Source of the DNA: Peptococcaceae bacterium UBA7702
GTDB taxonomy: Bacteria > Bacillota > Dehalobacteriia > UBA7702
DNA: 64,000 bases
Assembly (NCBI GenBank): GCA_002482535.1
Contig: DLGE01000001.1
Coordinates: forward strand, 186,001 to 250,000
Direction: 5' to 3'
Made by a program: the position numbers and the translations under genes. A model generated the notes under the pieces. That model worked only from the letters and a program-made list of their open reading frames with translations, did not search any database and was not told where the DNA came from. Of the stretch, positions 50,811 through 57,838 are shown piece after piece; positions within the stretch are counted from its first letter, which is position 1; every line of letters starts with the position of its first letter.

Positions 50811-51317
50811 TTATGCTTTGATCAGCGCATATAATTCTGTGTCTACAATTTCCCCGTTTTTGTAGGCGTTTTTCCGCATGGTACCCTCACGAACGAACCC
50901 CGCCTTTTCCAGGATCCGGCAGGAACCGATATTGTAGGCAAAAGGAATGCCGAAAATGCGTATGATGTCCGTATGTTCAAATATATAAGCGCAGGCCAAT
51001 TCCACTGCCTTGGAGCCAATGCCCTTACCCCACCAGGATTCGGCGATAAAATAGCCGATTTCACCGGTAAAACGGTGGACGTTATCTTTACGGATCACGG
51101 TGATGCTGCCTACGGCCGCGTCGTCGACAGCGATGGCCCAGGCATATTGGCTGCCTTTTTTTACTTTGCGCAAGGCGCTGATGTATGCCTTGGCGTCTTC
51201 GACTTTATAGGGATAGGGTAAACCGTCTCTTAGATTATCCTGTACCTTCTTATTGTTTATGGCAGCAGTAAGCCGCTTCGCGTCCGCCATGCGCCAGGGG
51301 CGTATTTTAATCTCCAT
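50811..51317 (-). CDS. GNAT-family N-acetyltransferase (RimJ/RimL type)
   Basis: A 168-residue protein with the GNAT acetyl-CoA site E-S-W-W-G-K-G-I-G-S-K-A near residue 105 and the RimJ/L ending I-L-E-K-A-G-F-V-R-E-G-T-M-R-K-N. The acceptor could be a ribosomal protein N-terminus, an amino acid or a small molecule; it cannot be told from sequence. ATG 51317 is chosen because AGGAGT lies before it; upstream in-frame codons have no ribosome site. Confidence 0.85.
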   Translation of the reverse strand: MEIKIRPWRMADAKRLTAAINNKKVQDNLRDGLPYPYKVEDAKAYISALRKVKKGSQYAWAIAVDDAAVGSITVIRKDNVHRFTGEIGYFIAESWWGKGIGSKAVELACAYIFEHTDIIRIFGIPFAYNIGSCRILEKAGFVREGTMRKNAYKNGEIVDTELYALIKA

Positions 51318-51523
51318 GCTTGACTCCTTTGTAAACTGGGGGTACCTGCGGTTTTCCCTCGATATCTGTTGGATCATCTGTTCTCTGCTGTTATTTTATC
51401 ATCATATCCATATTTTTATCAAGATAATCATTTTTATGACGCTTAAATAAAAGCCGCGAAAGAATGCGCGCCGGTGTTCTTTTCCCTTGATTCGCCGCGG
51501 CATTGAAAATAAGGATACGCATA

Positions 51524-51563
51524 AAACGCGCCGCTTTTCAAAAAGAAAGGCGGCGTTATTTTA
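51524..51563 (-). terminator. Weak terminator after the hemolysin III gene
   Basis: CGCCGC (51529-51534) and GCGGCG (51550-51555) pair, with short A/T complementarity inside; on the minus strand only CGTTTTA follows. Confidence 0.35.
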
Positions 51564-51582
51564 CGGTACTTGTCCGTAACAC

Positions 51583-52254
51583 TCAGATAACGTATTGTAA
51601 GATGCAGACAGCCTGTAAAACACAGGCGATATCGACAAAGATATGAAAGACGGAATGGATATATTTTTTCTTTTTGCCGATCACATAAAGGACGGCGCCG
51701 ATGGTGTAAACGATGCCGCCGGAGAGCAGCCACCAAAAACCGTTCCAGGTGATGGCTTCAATCGTCGGTTTGATGGCGATTACGATCAGCCAGCCCATGG
51801 CCAGATAGCAAAACATGGAGAACTTAGCGTATTTTTTTAGGTCGATGGCTGTCAGCGTAATCGCCAAAACAGCGACACCCCATTCGAGGCCGAAAATCAC
51901 CCAGGCCAGCAGCGGCTGGGCCGGACGGATTGCCGATAGTAATATCGGCGTATAGCAACCGGCGATCAGCAGATAGATGGTACAGTGATCAATGGCCCGC
52001 ATGACTTTTTTTGCCGTGCAGGTTCGCATACCGTGGTAAATGCTGGAGACGGAAAAAAGGCTGATGACAGAAGCGCCGTAAATGATGACGCCTGTCACTG
52101 CCCAGGGGTCATGCTGGGGCAAAGAGAGGGCGAGGCCGTAAAAGAGAATGATGATGCCGAGGATGGCGCCAAAAATATGGGTGCCCATGTTGGTCCATTC
52201 CTCTCCCCGGGTGTAGTTGGGCAGCTCTCTTTCTTTGATGGGAATACGTTTCAT
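51583..52254 (-). CDS. Hemolysin III / YqfA (PAQR-like) membrane protein
   Basis: A 223-residue, seven-helix membrane protein. Metal-site segments of the family are visible: E-E-W-T-N-M-G-T-H, S-S-I-Y-H-G, A-I-D-H-C-T-I-Y-L-L-I-A-G-C-Y-T-P and the C-terminal H-S-V-F-H-I-F-V. Bacterial members affect membrane lipid composition and stress; lytic activity is not generally shown. It is monocistronic. Confidence 0.9.
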   Translation of the reverse strand: MKRIPIKERELPNYTRGEEWTNMGTHIFGAILGIIILFYGLALSLPQHDPWAVTGVIIYGASVISLFSVSSIYHGMRTCTAKKVMRAIDHCTIYLLIAGCYTPILLSAIRPAQPLLAWVIFGLEWGVAVLAITLTAIDLKKYAKFSMFCYLAMGWLIVIAIKPTIEAITWNGFWWLLSGGIVYTIGAVLYVIGKKKKYIHSVFHIFVDIACVLQAVCILQYVI

Positions 52255-52317
52255 GTTACCACCGTTTCTATTTCTGTTTTTTGTTTGCGTTTTGTTTTTG
52301 CTTATCGGTTTATTGCG

Positions 52318-53184
52318 TTATCGGTGGATTCCGTAAAAAAACAGGGCAATGGCGCCGGGCCCCGCATGGGAGCCGGTGACCGGTTCAAAGTAATCGATCT
52401 GGATTTCTCCCTGTTGTCCCATATCCCGAATTTTTTGCGCCAGCAGGTTTGCGTCGTCCAAACTGTCCGCGTGGACGATGCCCACAGGGGCGTGAAGATC
52501 GGAGACGAGCTCATAGTATTTGTTGGCCAAGGCATTGAGGGCTTTTTTTCTGCCCCGGACTTTGTGGTTTAAAACGATTTTGCCGTGGTCGTCCCCCATT
52601 AAAATCGGCTTGATATGCAGAATATTGCCGACGAGGGCCGCCGCGCCGGAAAGGCGTCCGCCTTTTTTTAAATAGATCAAGTCTTCTACCGTAAAATACT
52701 GGCAGATCAATTCGGCTTTCTTTTCTGTGAGAGAAACGACTTTCTCAAGAGAGAGTCCCTTTTCTTTGAGGGACACCGCGTACTGTACCAGCAGCCCTTC
52801 AGCCAAAGACGCCGCTTTGGTGTCGATCACGGCGATCATTCGTTCCGGGTAGCGGCTTTTGAGTTCTTCTCCGGCCACGGTCGCGGCGTGATACGTACCG
52901 CTGACTCCGCTGGAGATGGAGAGAAAGATAATGTCGTATCCCGCTTCAAGGCTCTTTGTAAAAGCCTCGGTAAAAGCGTGTATATTGATCATGGAGGTGT
53001 GAACGTCTTCGCCGCGGCGCATGGCCTCATAAAAAGGTTTGCCGTCAAAAGCCGCGGCGCGGTCTTCCGGCCGCGGGTATTCCTCATTGCCGATGGTATA
53101 GTGGAGAGGAATGACCTCAATGCCATGTTTTTCAACGTAATCAGGAGATAGATTCGCCGGCGTGTCAGTGAAAATTTTATACAT
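52318..53184 (-). CDS. DegV-family fatty-acid-binding protein (second of pair)
   Basis: A 288-residue DegV protein: F-T-D-T-P-A-N-L near the start, I-F-L-S-I-S-S-G-V-S-G-T-Y near residue 85 for headgroup contact, G-G-R-L-S-G-A-A near residue 170 and G-S-H-A-G-P-G-A-I-A near the end. DegV (FakB-type) proteins present fatty acids to a FakA kinase for phospholipid synthesis. Its ATG (53184) directly abuts the stop of the other degV gene. No fakA gene is nearby. Confidence 0.9.
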   Translation of the reverse strand: MYKIFTDTPANLSPDYVEKHGIEVIPLHYTIGNEEYPRPEDRAAAFDGKPFYEAMRRGEDVHTSMINIHAFTEAFTKSLEAGYDIIFLSISSGVSGTYHAATVAGEELKSRYPERMIAVIDTKAASLAEGLLVQYAVSLKEKGLSLEKVVSLTEKKAELICQYFTVEDLIYLKKGGRLSGAAALVGNILHIKPILMGDDHGKIVLNHKVRGRKKALNALANKYYELVSDLHAPVGIVHADSLDDANLLAQKIRDMGQQGEIQIDYFEPVTGSHAGPGAIALFFYGIHR

Positions 53185-54072
53185 TTATTCGGTCCTTTCC
53201 TCGCCCCAGAAAAACAGGGCGACCGTACCGGGGCCGGTATGACTACCGATGGTTGTGCCGACGTGGTTGATCAGAACCTTGCCGTTCAATTGAGGAAAGC
53301 GCTCCTCCACAAGATCCGCGACATCTCTGGCATCATCGTAGCAGGCTGATTGGGAAATAAAGCATTTTCCGTCATAGTGCAGGCCGTTTTCGGCGTACGT
53401 TTCCATGCGGTCGACGATTTCATGGATGACCCGTCTTTTGGTGCGGATTTTGGCCCGGGGAATCAATCTGCCAAGCTGGTCCATGTTCAACAGCGGACAA
53501 ATACTGAGAACGCTGCCGAGCATACCTGCGGTTTTAGAAATGCGGCCGCCTTTCACATAGAAGGTGAGATCGCTGGAAAAAAACCAGTGATGCAGGTGCA
53601 GTTTATGTGCTTCGGCCCAGTGGTACAGCGCTTCGATGTCCATGCCGCCGTCTCTTAAATCGGCTAAGGTATCCATGATCAGGCCGTAGCCGGAGGAAGC
53701 GCCCAAAGAATCCACCACATAGATTTTCCGTTCCGGGAAGCGTTCTCTGGCGATCATCGCCGCGTTTTGCGCGGAGTGGTACGTGCCGGAGATGCCGGAA
53801 GACAGGGAAATGTGGAGGATATCGCGGCCCTGTTCCAGAAATTTGGTGAAGTAATCGAGAAATTCGGCAATATTGATTTGCGAGGTTTTTGTTTCAGCGC
53901 CGTCGACCATGGCCTGATAAAATTGGTCGAAGGGAATGGATTGACCCAGATCGTCCAGATATTCGGTGCCGTCCAGGGAGAAATGCATACAGATATAGGA
54001 AATATCTCTACGCTCAAGATGCTCTTTGGCCAAATCCGCAGTGGAACAGCAGCTTAAGATAAAGTTATTCAT
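53185..54072 (-). CDS. DegV-family fatty-acid-binding protein (first of pair)
   Basis: A 295-residue DegV protein with L-S-L-S-S-G-I-S-G-T-Y-H, G-G-R-I-S-K-T-A and G-S-H-T-G-P-G-T-V-A, aligned with the paralog downstream. The N-terminus has a C-C-S-T-A-D segment where many members have D-S-T/C-A-D. The two differ strongly, so they may prefer different acyl chains. They are co-transcribed, with this gene first; AAAGGAGAA precedes ATG 54072. Confidence 0.9.
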   Translation of the reverse strand: MNNFILSCCSTADLAKEHLERRDISYICMHFSLDGTEYLDDLGQSIPFDQFYQAMVDGAETKTSQINIAEFLDYFTKFLEQGRDILHISLSSGISGTYHSAQNAAMIARERFPERKIYVVDSLGASSGYGLIMDTLADLRDGGMDIEALYHWAEAHKLHLHHWFFSSDLTFYVKGGRISKTAGMLGSVLSICPLLNMDQLGRLIPRAKIRTKRRVIHEIVDRMETYAENGLHYDGKCFISQSACYDDARDVADLVEERFPQLNGKVLINHVGTTIGSHTGPGTVALFFWGEERTE

Positions 54073-54176
54073 GGTATTCTCCTTTGATTGCAGACAGGAT
54101 GTGCTCGTGTTGATGTTTTTAGCTTACGCGACCCGGGGCTTCTTCGCAACCTACTTTTTGGTTTTTGAATTCTCCT

Positions 54177-54221
54177 ACAAAAAACAAGGGCGTAGAATCG
54201 CGTATTTCGCGTTCTACGCCC
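54177..54221 (-). terminator. Terminator of the XRE-membrane gene
   Basis: GGGCGTAGAATCGCG (54188-54202) and CGCGTTCTACGCCC form a stem of about 14 bp; on the minus strand TTGTTTTTTG follows. Confidence 0.75.
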
Positions 54222-54248
54222 GGTATATTCGGCTCTACGAATCGTAGA

Positions 54249-54845
54249 TTAGGCCTGCTTGTTGCGCTTTCTGATTTTAAAACTAAGAAAAACCACAAGT
54301 TCCGCGGGGATCACGACGAGAAACAGCTGCCAAGGCTGATATTCGATCAAAGCGATATAGATGATGGCGATGATGCAGAATACCAATGAGGCCACGATCA
54401 ACAAATTGTTTTTGCCGCCGTTCCAGATGGAGTTTAAGACCAACAGGGTGATAAGGGAAACCGGTACGGCGTAAGCGAAGATATACCATTCTATGGAACC
54501 CAATACCCAAAAGATCACGAAAATCAGCACAGCCAAAGTGCCGATGCCGGCAATGGAAACCATGGTAATGAAAAAGCTGTCGTATTTGGTTTCGTTTCTC
54601 TGTTTTTCGCCGCAAAGGGAATCTTCCCACTGGTCGTGACTGGAGAGCAGATGATCGACGGAAACCTCGAAAATGGCGCCGAGCTGTTTGAGTACGAAGG
54701 CGTCGGGGATGGATTCGGCCCGCTCCCACTTGGATATGGTTTTGTCTGAATAATTCAGCTTTTCGCCCAGTTCAACTTGGGTCATCCTCGCATCGGTGCG
54801 GAGCTTAATCAGATTGCTGGCAAAGACGAGCTTCAGTTCATCCAT
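54249..54845 (-). CDS. XRE-family regulator with C-terminal membrane domain
   Basis: A 198-residue protein. Residues 1-68 form an XRE HTH (M-T-Q-V-E-L-G-E-K-L-N-Y-S-D-K-T-I-S-K-W-E-R). Three or four transmembrane segments follow from about residue 92 to 190. Such membrane-tethered XRE proteins are common in clostridia and respond to envelope or unknown signals. The start is ATG 54845, preceded by GGAGG. Confidence 0.85.
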   Translation of the reverse strand: MDELKLVFASNLIKLRTDARMTQVELGEKLNYSDKTISKWERAESIPDAFVLKQLGAIFEVSVDHLLSSHDQWEDSLCGEKQRNETKYDSFFITMVSIAGIGTLAVLIFVIFWVLGSIEWYIFAYAVPVSLITLLVLNSIWNGGKNNLLIVASLVFCIIAIIYIALIEYQPWQLFLVVIPAELVVFLSFKIRKRNKQA

Positions 54846-55127
54846 TTTTCCACCTCCATACCCTAATATTTTATGATGAAAGCCCGGAAGACGCAAGGGT
54901 TTTTTCCGGGATTGCTTGCTTGATTGCTATTGGAAAAAGGAAAGGGAAATCTTCCTTTCCTTATCATATCATTGAATGCGTTATATTTCCAGTTTGAACC
55001 GAAAAAATCTGAATGATCTTTGATTTATCTTATCCAAAGGGAAAATTCTGAGGTAAGGCGATTGGTAATAGGAGAGAGGATGAAAAAGGAAAAGAGGCGG
55101 AAAGTTAAAGATTTTAGCAAAAATCAT

Positions 55128-55156
55128 TTGACATTTCGGCTAAATTCTTTTATAAT
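55128..55156 (+). promoter_or_regulatory. Promoter of tRNA-Ala
   Basis: TTGACA (55128-55133) and TATAAT (55151-55156) are separated by 17 bp, a consensus promoter whose start is only a few bases before the tRNA. Confidence 0.88.
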
Positions 55157-55169
55157 AAAAAAGTCGCTT

Positions 55170-55245
<76 letters not shown>

Positions 55246-55250
55246 AAAGA

Positions 55251-55291
55251 AAAAGAGCGGTCAGGTTTTTATACCTGACCGCTCTTTTTAA
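55251..55291 (+). terminator. Terminator after tRNA-Ala
   Basis: AAAAGAGCGGTCAGGT and ACCTGACCGCTCTTTTT form a perfect 12-bp core stem with A and T runs. Confidence 0.88.
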
Positions 55292-55310
55292 TCATTCACC
55301 AATATGTTCT

Positions 55311-55610
55311 TCATAATTCTTCATCTTCTCCCACGACGTCGCTGCTGTTCATGAATAGTTCAGTCATGAGTAGGACGCCAAATTTCAAAGCATAAGTAAA
55401 AGTATCATACCGAGTTATGTTCTCAATATCTCCTTGTGCATCACAGTATTTTTCAAATACTTCTTTGCCGGAATCGTCCAGCATTGCCATGAGGTGATCG
55501 AGGTTTTTGCTTTTCAGCTTTGCGGCCTTTACAAACGGGGAATCTTGCTCGTAGGTCCTTGAATCGGGCCGGATATTACCAAAGTATAGTTGTTCTAAAA
55601 CGCTTCGCAT
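55311..55610 (-). CDS. Small DUF6809-like protein
   Basis: A 99-residue acidic helical protein (starts MRSVLEQLYFGNI-x-P, ends in E/D-rich tail). The opening pattern L-x-x-L-Y-x-G-x-I-x-P is common in a family of small proteins found on clostridial mobile or accessory regions. Function is unknown. ATG 55610 follows AAAGGAGTG; the longer frame upstream runs through a small-RNA gene and has no ribosome site. Confidence 0.6.
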   Translation of the reverse strand: MRSVLEQLYFGNIRPDSRTYEQDSPFVKAAKLKSKNLDHLMAMLDDSGKEVFEKYCDAQGDIENITRYDTFTYALKFGVLLMTELFMNSSDVVGEDEEL

Positions 55611-55647
55611 ACAATCACTCCTTTCACTGTTGTTCACCAACAACACC

Positions 55648-55676
55648 TTGAAAGAATCTGCGGTGCATGTTATAAT
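55648..55676 (+). promoter_or_regulatory. Promoter of small RNA copy 1
   Basis: TTGAAA (55648-55653) and TATAAT (55671-55676) are 17 bp apart. The pair is conserved at small RNA copy 2. Confidence 0.7.
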
Positions 55677-55682
55677 ATTTAT

Positions 55683-55760
55683 GCTGCATTTGCCTTCGGG
55701 CATTTGTCGGTGAGGGGAAGTGGCGTAGTAACTTTGCCAGTGACGCGCCACTTCCTTTTT
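55683..55760 (+). ncRNA. Candidate small RNA, copy 1
   Basis: About 78 nt predicted from start to T-run. A short 5' hairpin TGCC-TTCG-GGCA is followed by single-stranded ATTTGTCGGTGAG, then a 10-bp terminator stem GGAAGTGGCG (55716-55725)/CGCCACTTCC (55746-55755) with TTTTT. The same arrangement recurs at 56587-56663, with about four in five bases identical by eye. No frame is shared by the two copies. It starts in the gap between two minus-strand genes. Confidence 0.65.
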
Positions 55761-55932
55761 ATTTAATTTTTTCGAGGGCTTTAATCCCGTCACGCAATCC
55801 TTGCGGGCGTTTGACGTTTTTCCGCTTGCAATATGCATCTAATATGCACAGTTCATCTTCTGTAAGGCGCACATCAACTCGAAATGCTTTTGGATTATCT
55901 GAAACGGGCCGCCTCATTTTCTTTTGCGGCAT
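55759..55932 (-). CDS. Small ribbon-helix-helix-like DNA-binding protein
   Basis: A 57-residue basic protein (MPQKKMRRPVSDNPKAFRVDVR...) with a beta-strand then two helices (L-T-E-D-E-L-C-I-L-D-A-Y-C), the layout of RHH proteins such as CopG or MobC-type accessory factors and antitoxins. ATG 55932 follows GAGGGGGTG. It may be a remnant of a mobile element. Confidence 0.6.
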   Translation of the reverse strand: MPQKKMRRPVSDNPKAFRVDVRLTEDELCILDAYCKRKNVKRPQGLRDGIKALEKIK

Positions 55933-56224
55933 GGTCACCCCCTCTCTTGCCGTTGTTTTTAGTTTAGTTGATTCACGCCAAAAAGCCAAGATAATATTAC
56001 CGCCAAAAAGTTGTTCGAGTTTATGAGGGTACGTCCCGTTTGGATAAATTATCTTTGTTTTAGCTCTTAGTGCCTGATTCTCTTTGTTGTTCATAAAAAT
56101 ATTTTAGCCCCTGATGTTTGCTGTAAAACAAATAATATTATCTTTATAATAAATATTGTATACTATGGAACAAACTATGTTAATGACGAAGTTTTCTATA
56201 ATATAAACTTAGTTCTTTTTACGA

Positions 56225-56253
56225 TTGACAATGTCCACCGGTGCACGTATCAT
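56225..56253 (+). promoter_or_regulatory. Promoter of the small XRE gene
   Basis: TTGACA (56225-56230) and TATCAT (56248-56253) are 17 bp apart. The spacer holds the palindrome CACCGGTG, a possible operator for autoregulation. Confidence 0.65.
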
Positions 56254-56285
56254 AAGCATAAAAGGGTGGTTGGGAGGCGTAAATA

Positions 56286-56498
56286 TTGTCTGTATCTAAA
56301 AAAATAAAACTTCTGTTGGTTGAGCGCGAAATGACGATGACAGAGTTAGCGGAAAAATTAAATACCGGTAAATCTAATCTGAGTGGAAAAATGAAACGTG
56401 ATAATTTTTCGGAAAATGATTTGAAAAAAATAGCAGAGGTTTTAAACTGCGACTATGATATTGTTTTTACCATGAAGGATAGCGGAAAACAGATATAG
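56286..56498 (+). CDS. Small XRE-family regulator
   Basis: A 70-residue HTH protein (M-T-M-T-E-L-A-E-K-L-N-T-G-K-S-N-L-S-G-K-M). The start is TTG 56286, 10 nt after GGGAGG; no ATG is suitably placed. It ends in TAG, which is notable in an amber-decoding host; four codons later another TAG occurs. It lies between the two small-RNA copies. Confidence 0.7.
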   Translation: MSVSKKIKLLLVEREMTMTELAEKLNTGKSNLSGKMKRDNFSENDLKKIAEVLNCDYDIVFTMKDSGKQI

Positions 56499-56551
56499 AG
56501 TTTCCTTACATAGGTATTGCCTTGGTGTTTTTTTGGTTCCGCCTTAAACGC

Positions 56552-56580
56552 TTGAAAGGAACTGCAACGCATGTTACAAT
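56552..56580 (+). promoter_or_regulatory. Promoter of small RNA copy 2
   Basis: TTGAAA (56552-56557) and TACAAT (56575-56580) are 17 bp apart, the same geometry as copy 1 with a one-base weaker -10. Confidence 0.6.
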
Positions 56581-56586
56581 ATTTAC

Positions 56587-56663
56587 GCTGTATTTGCCTT
56601 TGGGTATTTGTCGGCATAGGGAAGTGGCGTAGTATCTTGCCGTTAACGCGCCACTTCCTTTTC
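56587..56663 (+). ncRNA. Candidate small RNA, copy 2
   Basis: About 77 nt. The 5' hairpin is TGCC-TTTG-GGTA, where a C-to-T change keeps pairing as G-T relative to copy 1. The terminator stem GGAAGTGGCG (56620-56629)/CGCCACTTCC (56649-56658) is identical to copy 1, though the loop between the arms differs. TTTTC follows. Stem conservation with loop divergence supports an RNA product. Confidence 0.65.
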
Positions 56664-56770
56664 ATTTGATTTTCTCTTCCTCAAATAATACGATTCATTT
56701 TTTACCCTGTGGCAACAGCATTGTAAAACGCAGCATTTCCTTTTTAGCCAATTCCGGTCTTTCCCCAGCC

Positions 56771-56806
56771 AAAAAATACCTACCCATAATGGGTAGGTAT
56801 TTTTTA
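56771..56806. terminator. Bidirectional terminator
   Basis: AAAAAATACCTACCC and GGGTAGGTATTTTTT form a perfect 15-bp inverted repeat around ATAAT, with A and T runs on opposite sides. Confidence 0.85.
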
Positions 56807-56879
56807 TGTCGGCTTAGAACGGGTCATTGATTGATCGCCGCGAAGGCCGGATTAGCGTTTCCAATCGGCGACGCCCTGT

Positions 56880-57246
56880 TTAAATACTGTTGCTTGCGGT
56901 AGCGCTGATGTTGATTTTGATGGTTTTCATTTTGTTGTTATCGTAGGAAAAAAGCCAGGGGCCGCAAATGGCCAATCCGTAATAGGCTTCCTTTGAAGAG
57001 AGGAGAGTCTGTTTGCCGTTGCCGTCGGTATAAAGGGAACAAATTTTGCTGTTGACGGTTTCATCGTTTTCATCGGTGGTGACTTCGATATAATAGATCA
57101 TATTTCCCACAACATTGAGATACCACACATCGGCTTGTCCATTTAAGAAGAGCAATCCTTCTTCATTTTTTTCATCATTTTCTTCGCCGCCGTCTAAATC
57201 AGGCTTTTTTATGACGAGGCGGTCTGATTCGGGGTGATCGGCGAAG
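56880..57246 (-). pseudogene. Truncated copy of the zinc-ribbon/propeller gene 3' end
   Basis: The last ~120 codons closely match the C-terminus of the gene at 60901-62298 (W-Y-L-N-V-V-G/E-x-I-Y-Y-I-E-V-T-T-x-E-N-D-E-T ... A-T-A-S-N-S-I). Similarity begins near F-A-D-H-P-E-S-D and has no start codon, zinc ribbon or membrane segment. The frame is open a little further upstream with unrelated residues. It is a 5'-truncated duplicate, probably not translated. Confidence 0.8.
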
Positions 57247-57838
57247 AAGCCTTTCTTGCCACGCTTTTCCCAACCTTTTTCTACTTTATTAAAAAAATTC
57301 TCTCGTCTATGAAAAACGGTTTTTGTTTACAGTTAGAAGCCCAATGGAGTCTTTCGGACCCATCGGGCGTTTTGATTACGGCTCCCGCCAATTCTCCACG
57401 ATTTATGTGAAGCCAGTTGTAGCCGTTAAAGAAGCAGCGACATGAATCGTGTCATTGCTTTGTCATTGTCAAATTGCGCCGCCCTATTGTTTTGGACATG
57501 CTTCTTTTCTATAATAAAATAAAGTGATGTAAATGGAATTTATCCTCCCATATCTTTAAAAGAAGAATGAAGACAGGTTCTTTGAAAAATGCCATAGCGA
57601 CAGATGTTTCTAAAGCTTCTGAAAAGGATCTGCATCGCTTCCTGCTCCTGTGGATGGCACGAAACGAATCGCCCTCATCAAAACGTGCTTTATTCGGGCA
57701 TATTCGAAGAGGGCGTTTCCTTTGAAAAGCTGTAATTCATACTTTAGACCCGGAAGCGCTAAGCCTTTCACGGCGGCACTGAAAACAAAGTTTGATGCTA
57801 TGATCATCACTAAAGCCTGAAAATGAAGGAGGGCAAAT
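57247..57838 (+). other. Intergenic region before the SLH protein gene
   Basis: About 590 nt with no convincing gene. It holds an imperfect hairpin GCCCAATGG.../CATCGGGC (57329-57353) followed by GTTTTG, a possible promoter TTGTTT-17-TATAAT (57487-57515), and a terminator-like hairpin at 57670-57722. The segment 57660-57720 resembles the terminator found after the SLH gene, hinting at a repeated unit. Confidence 0.4.
57670..57722 (+). terminator. Terminator-like hairpin related to the one after the SLH gene
   Basis: CGCCCTC (57670-57676) pairs with GAGGGCG (57709-57715), followed by TTTCCTTT. The loop ACGTGCTTTAT is shared with the hairpin at 60758-60810. Confidence 0.5.
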
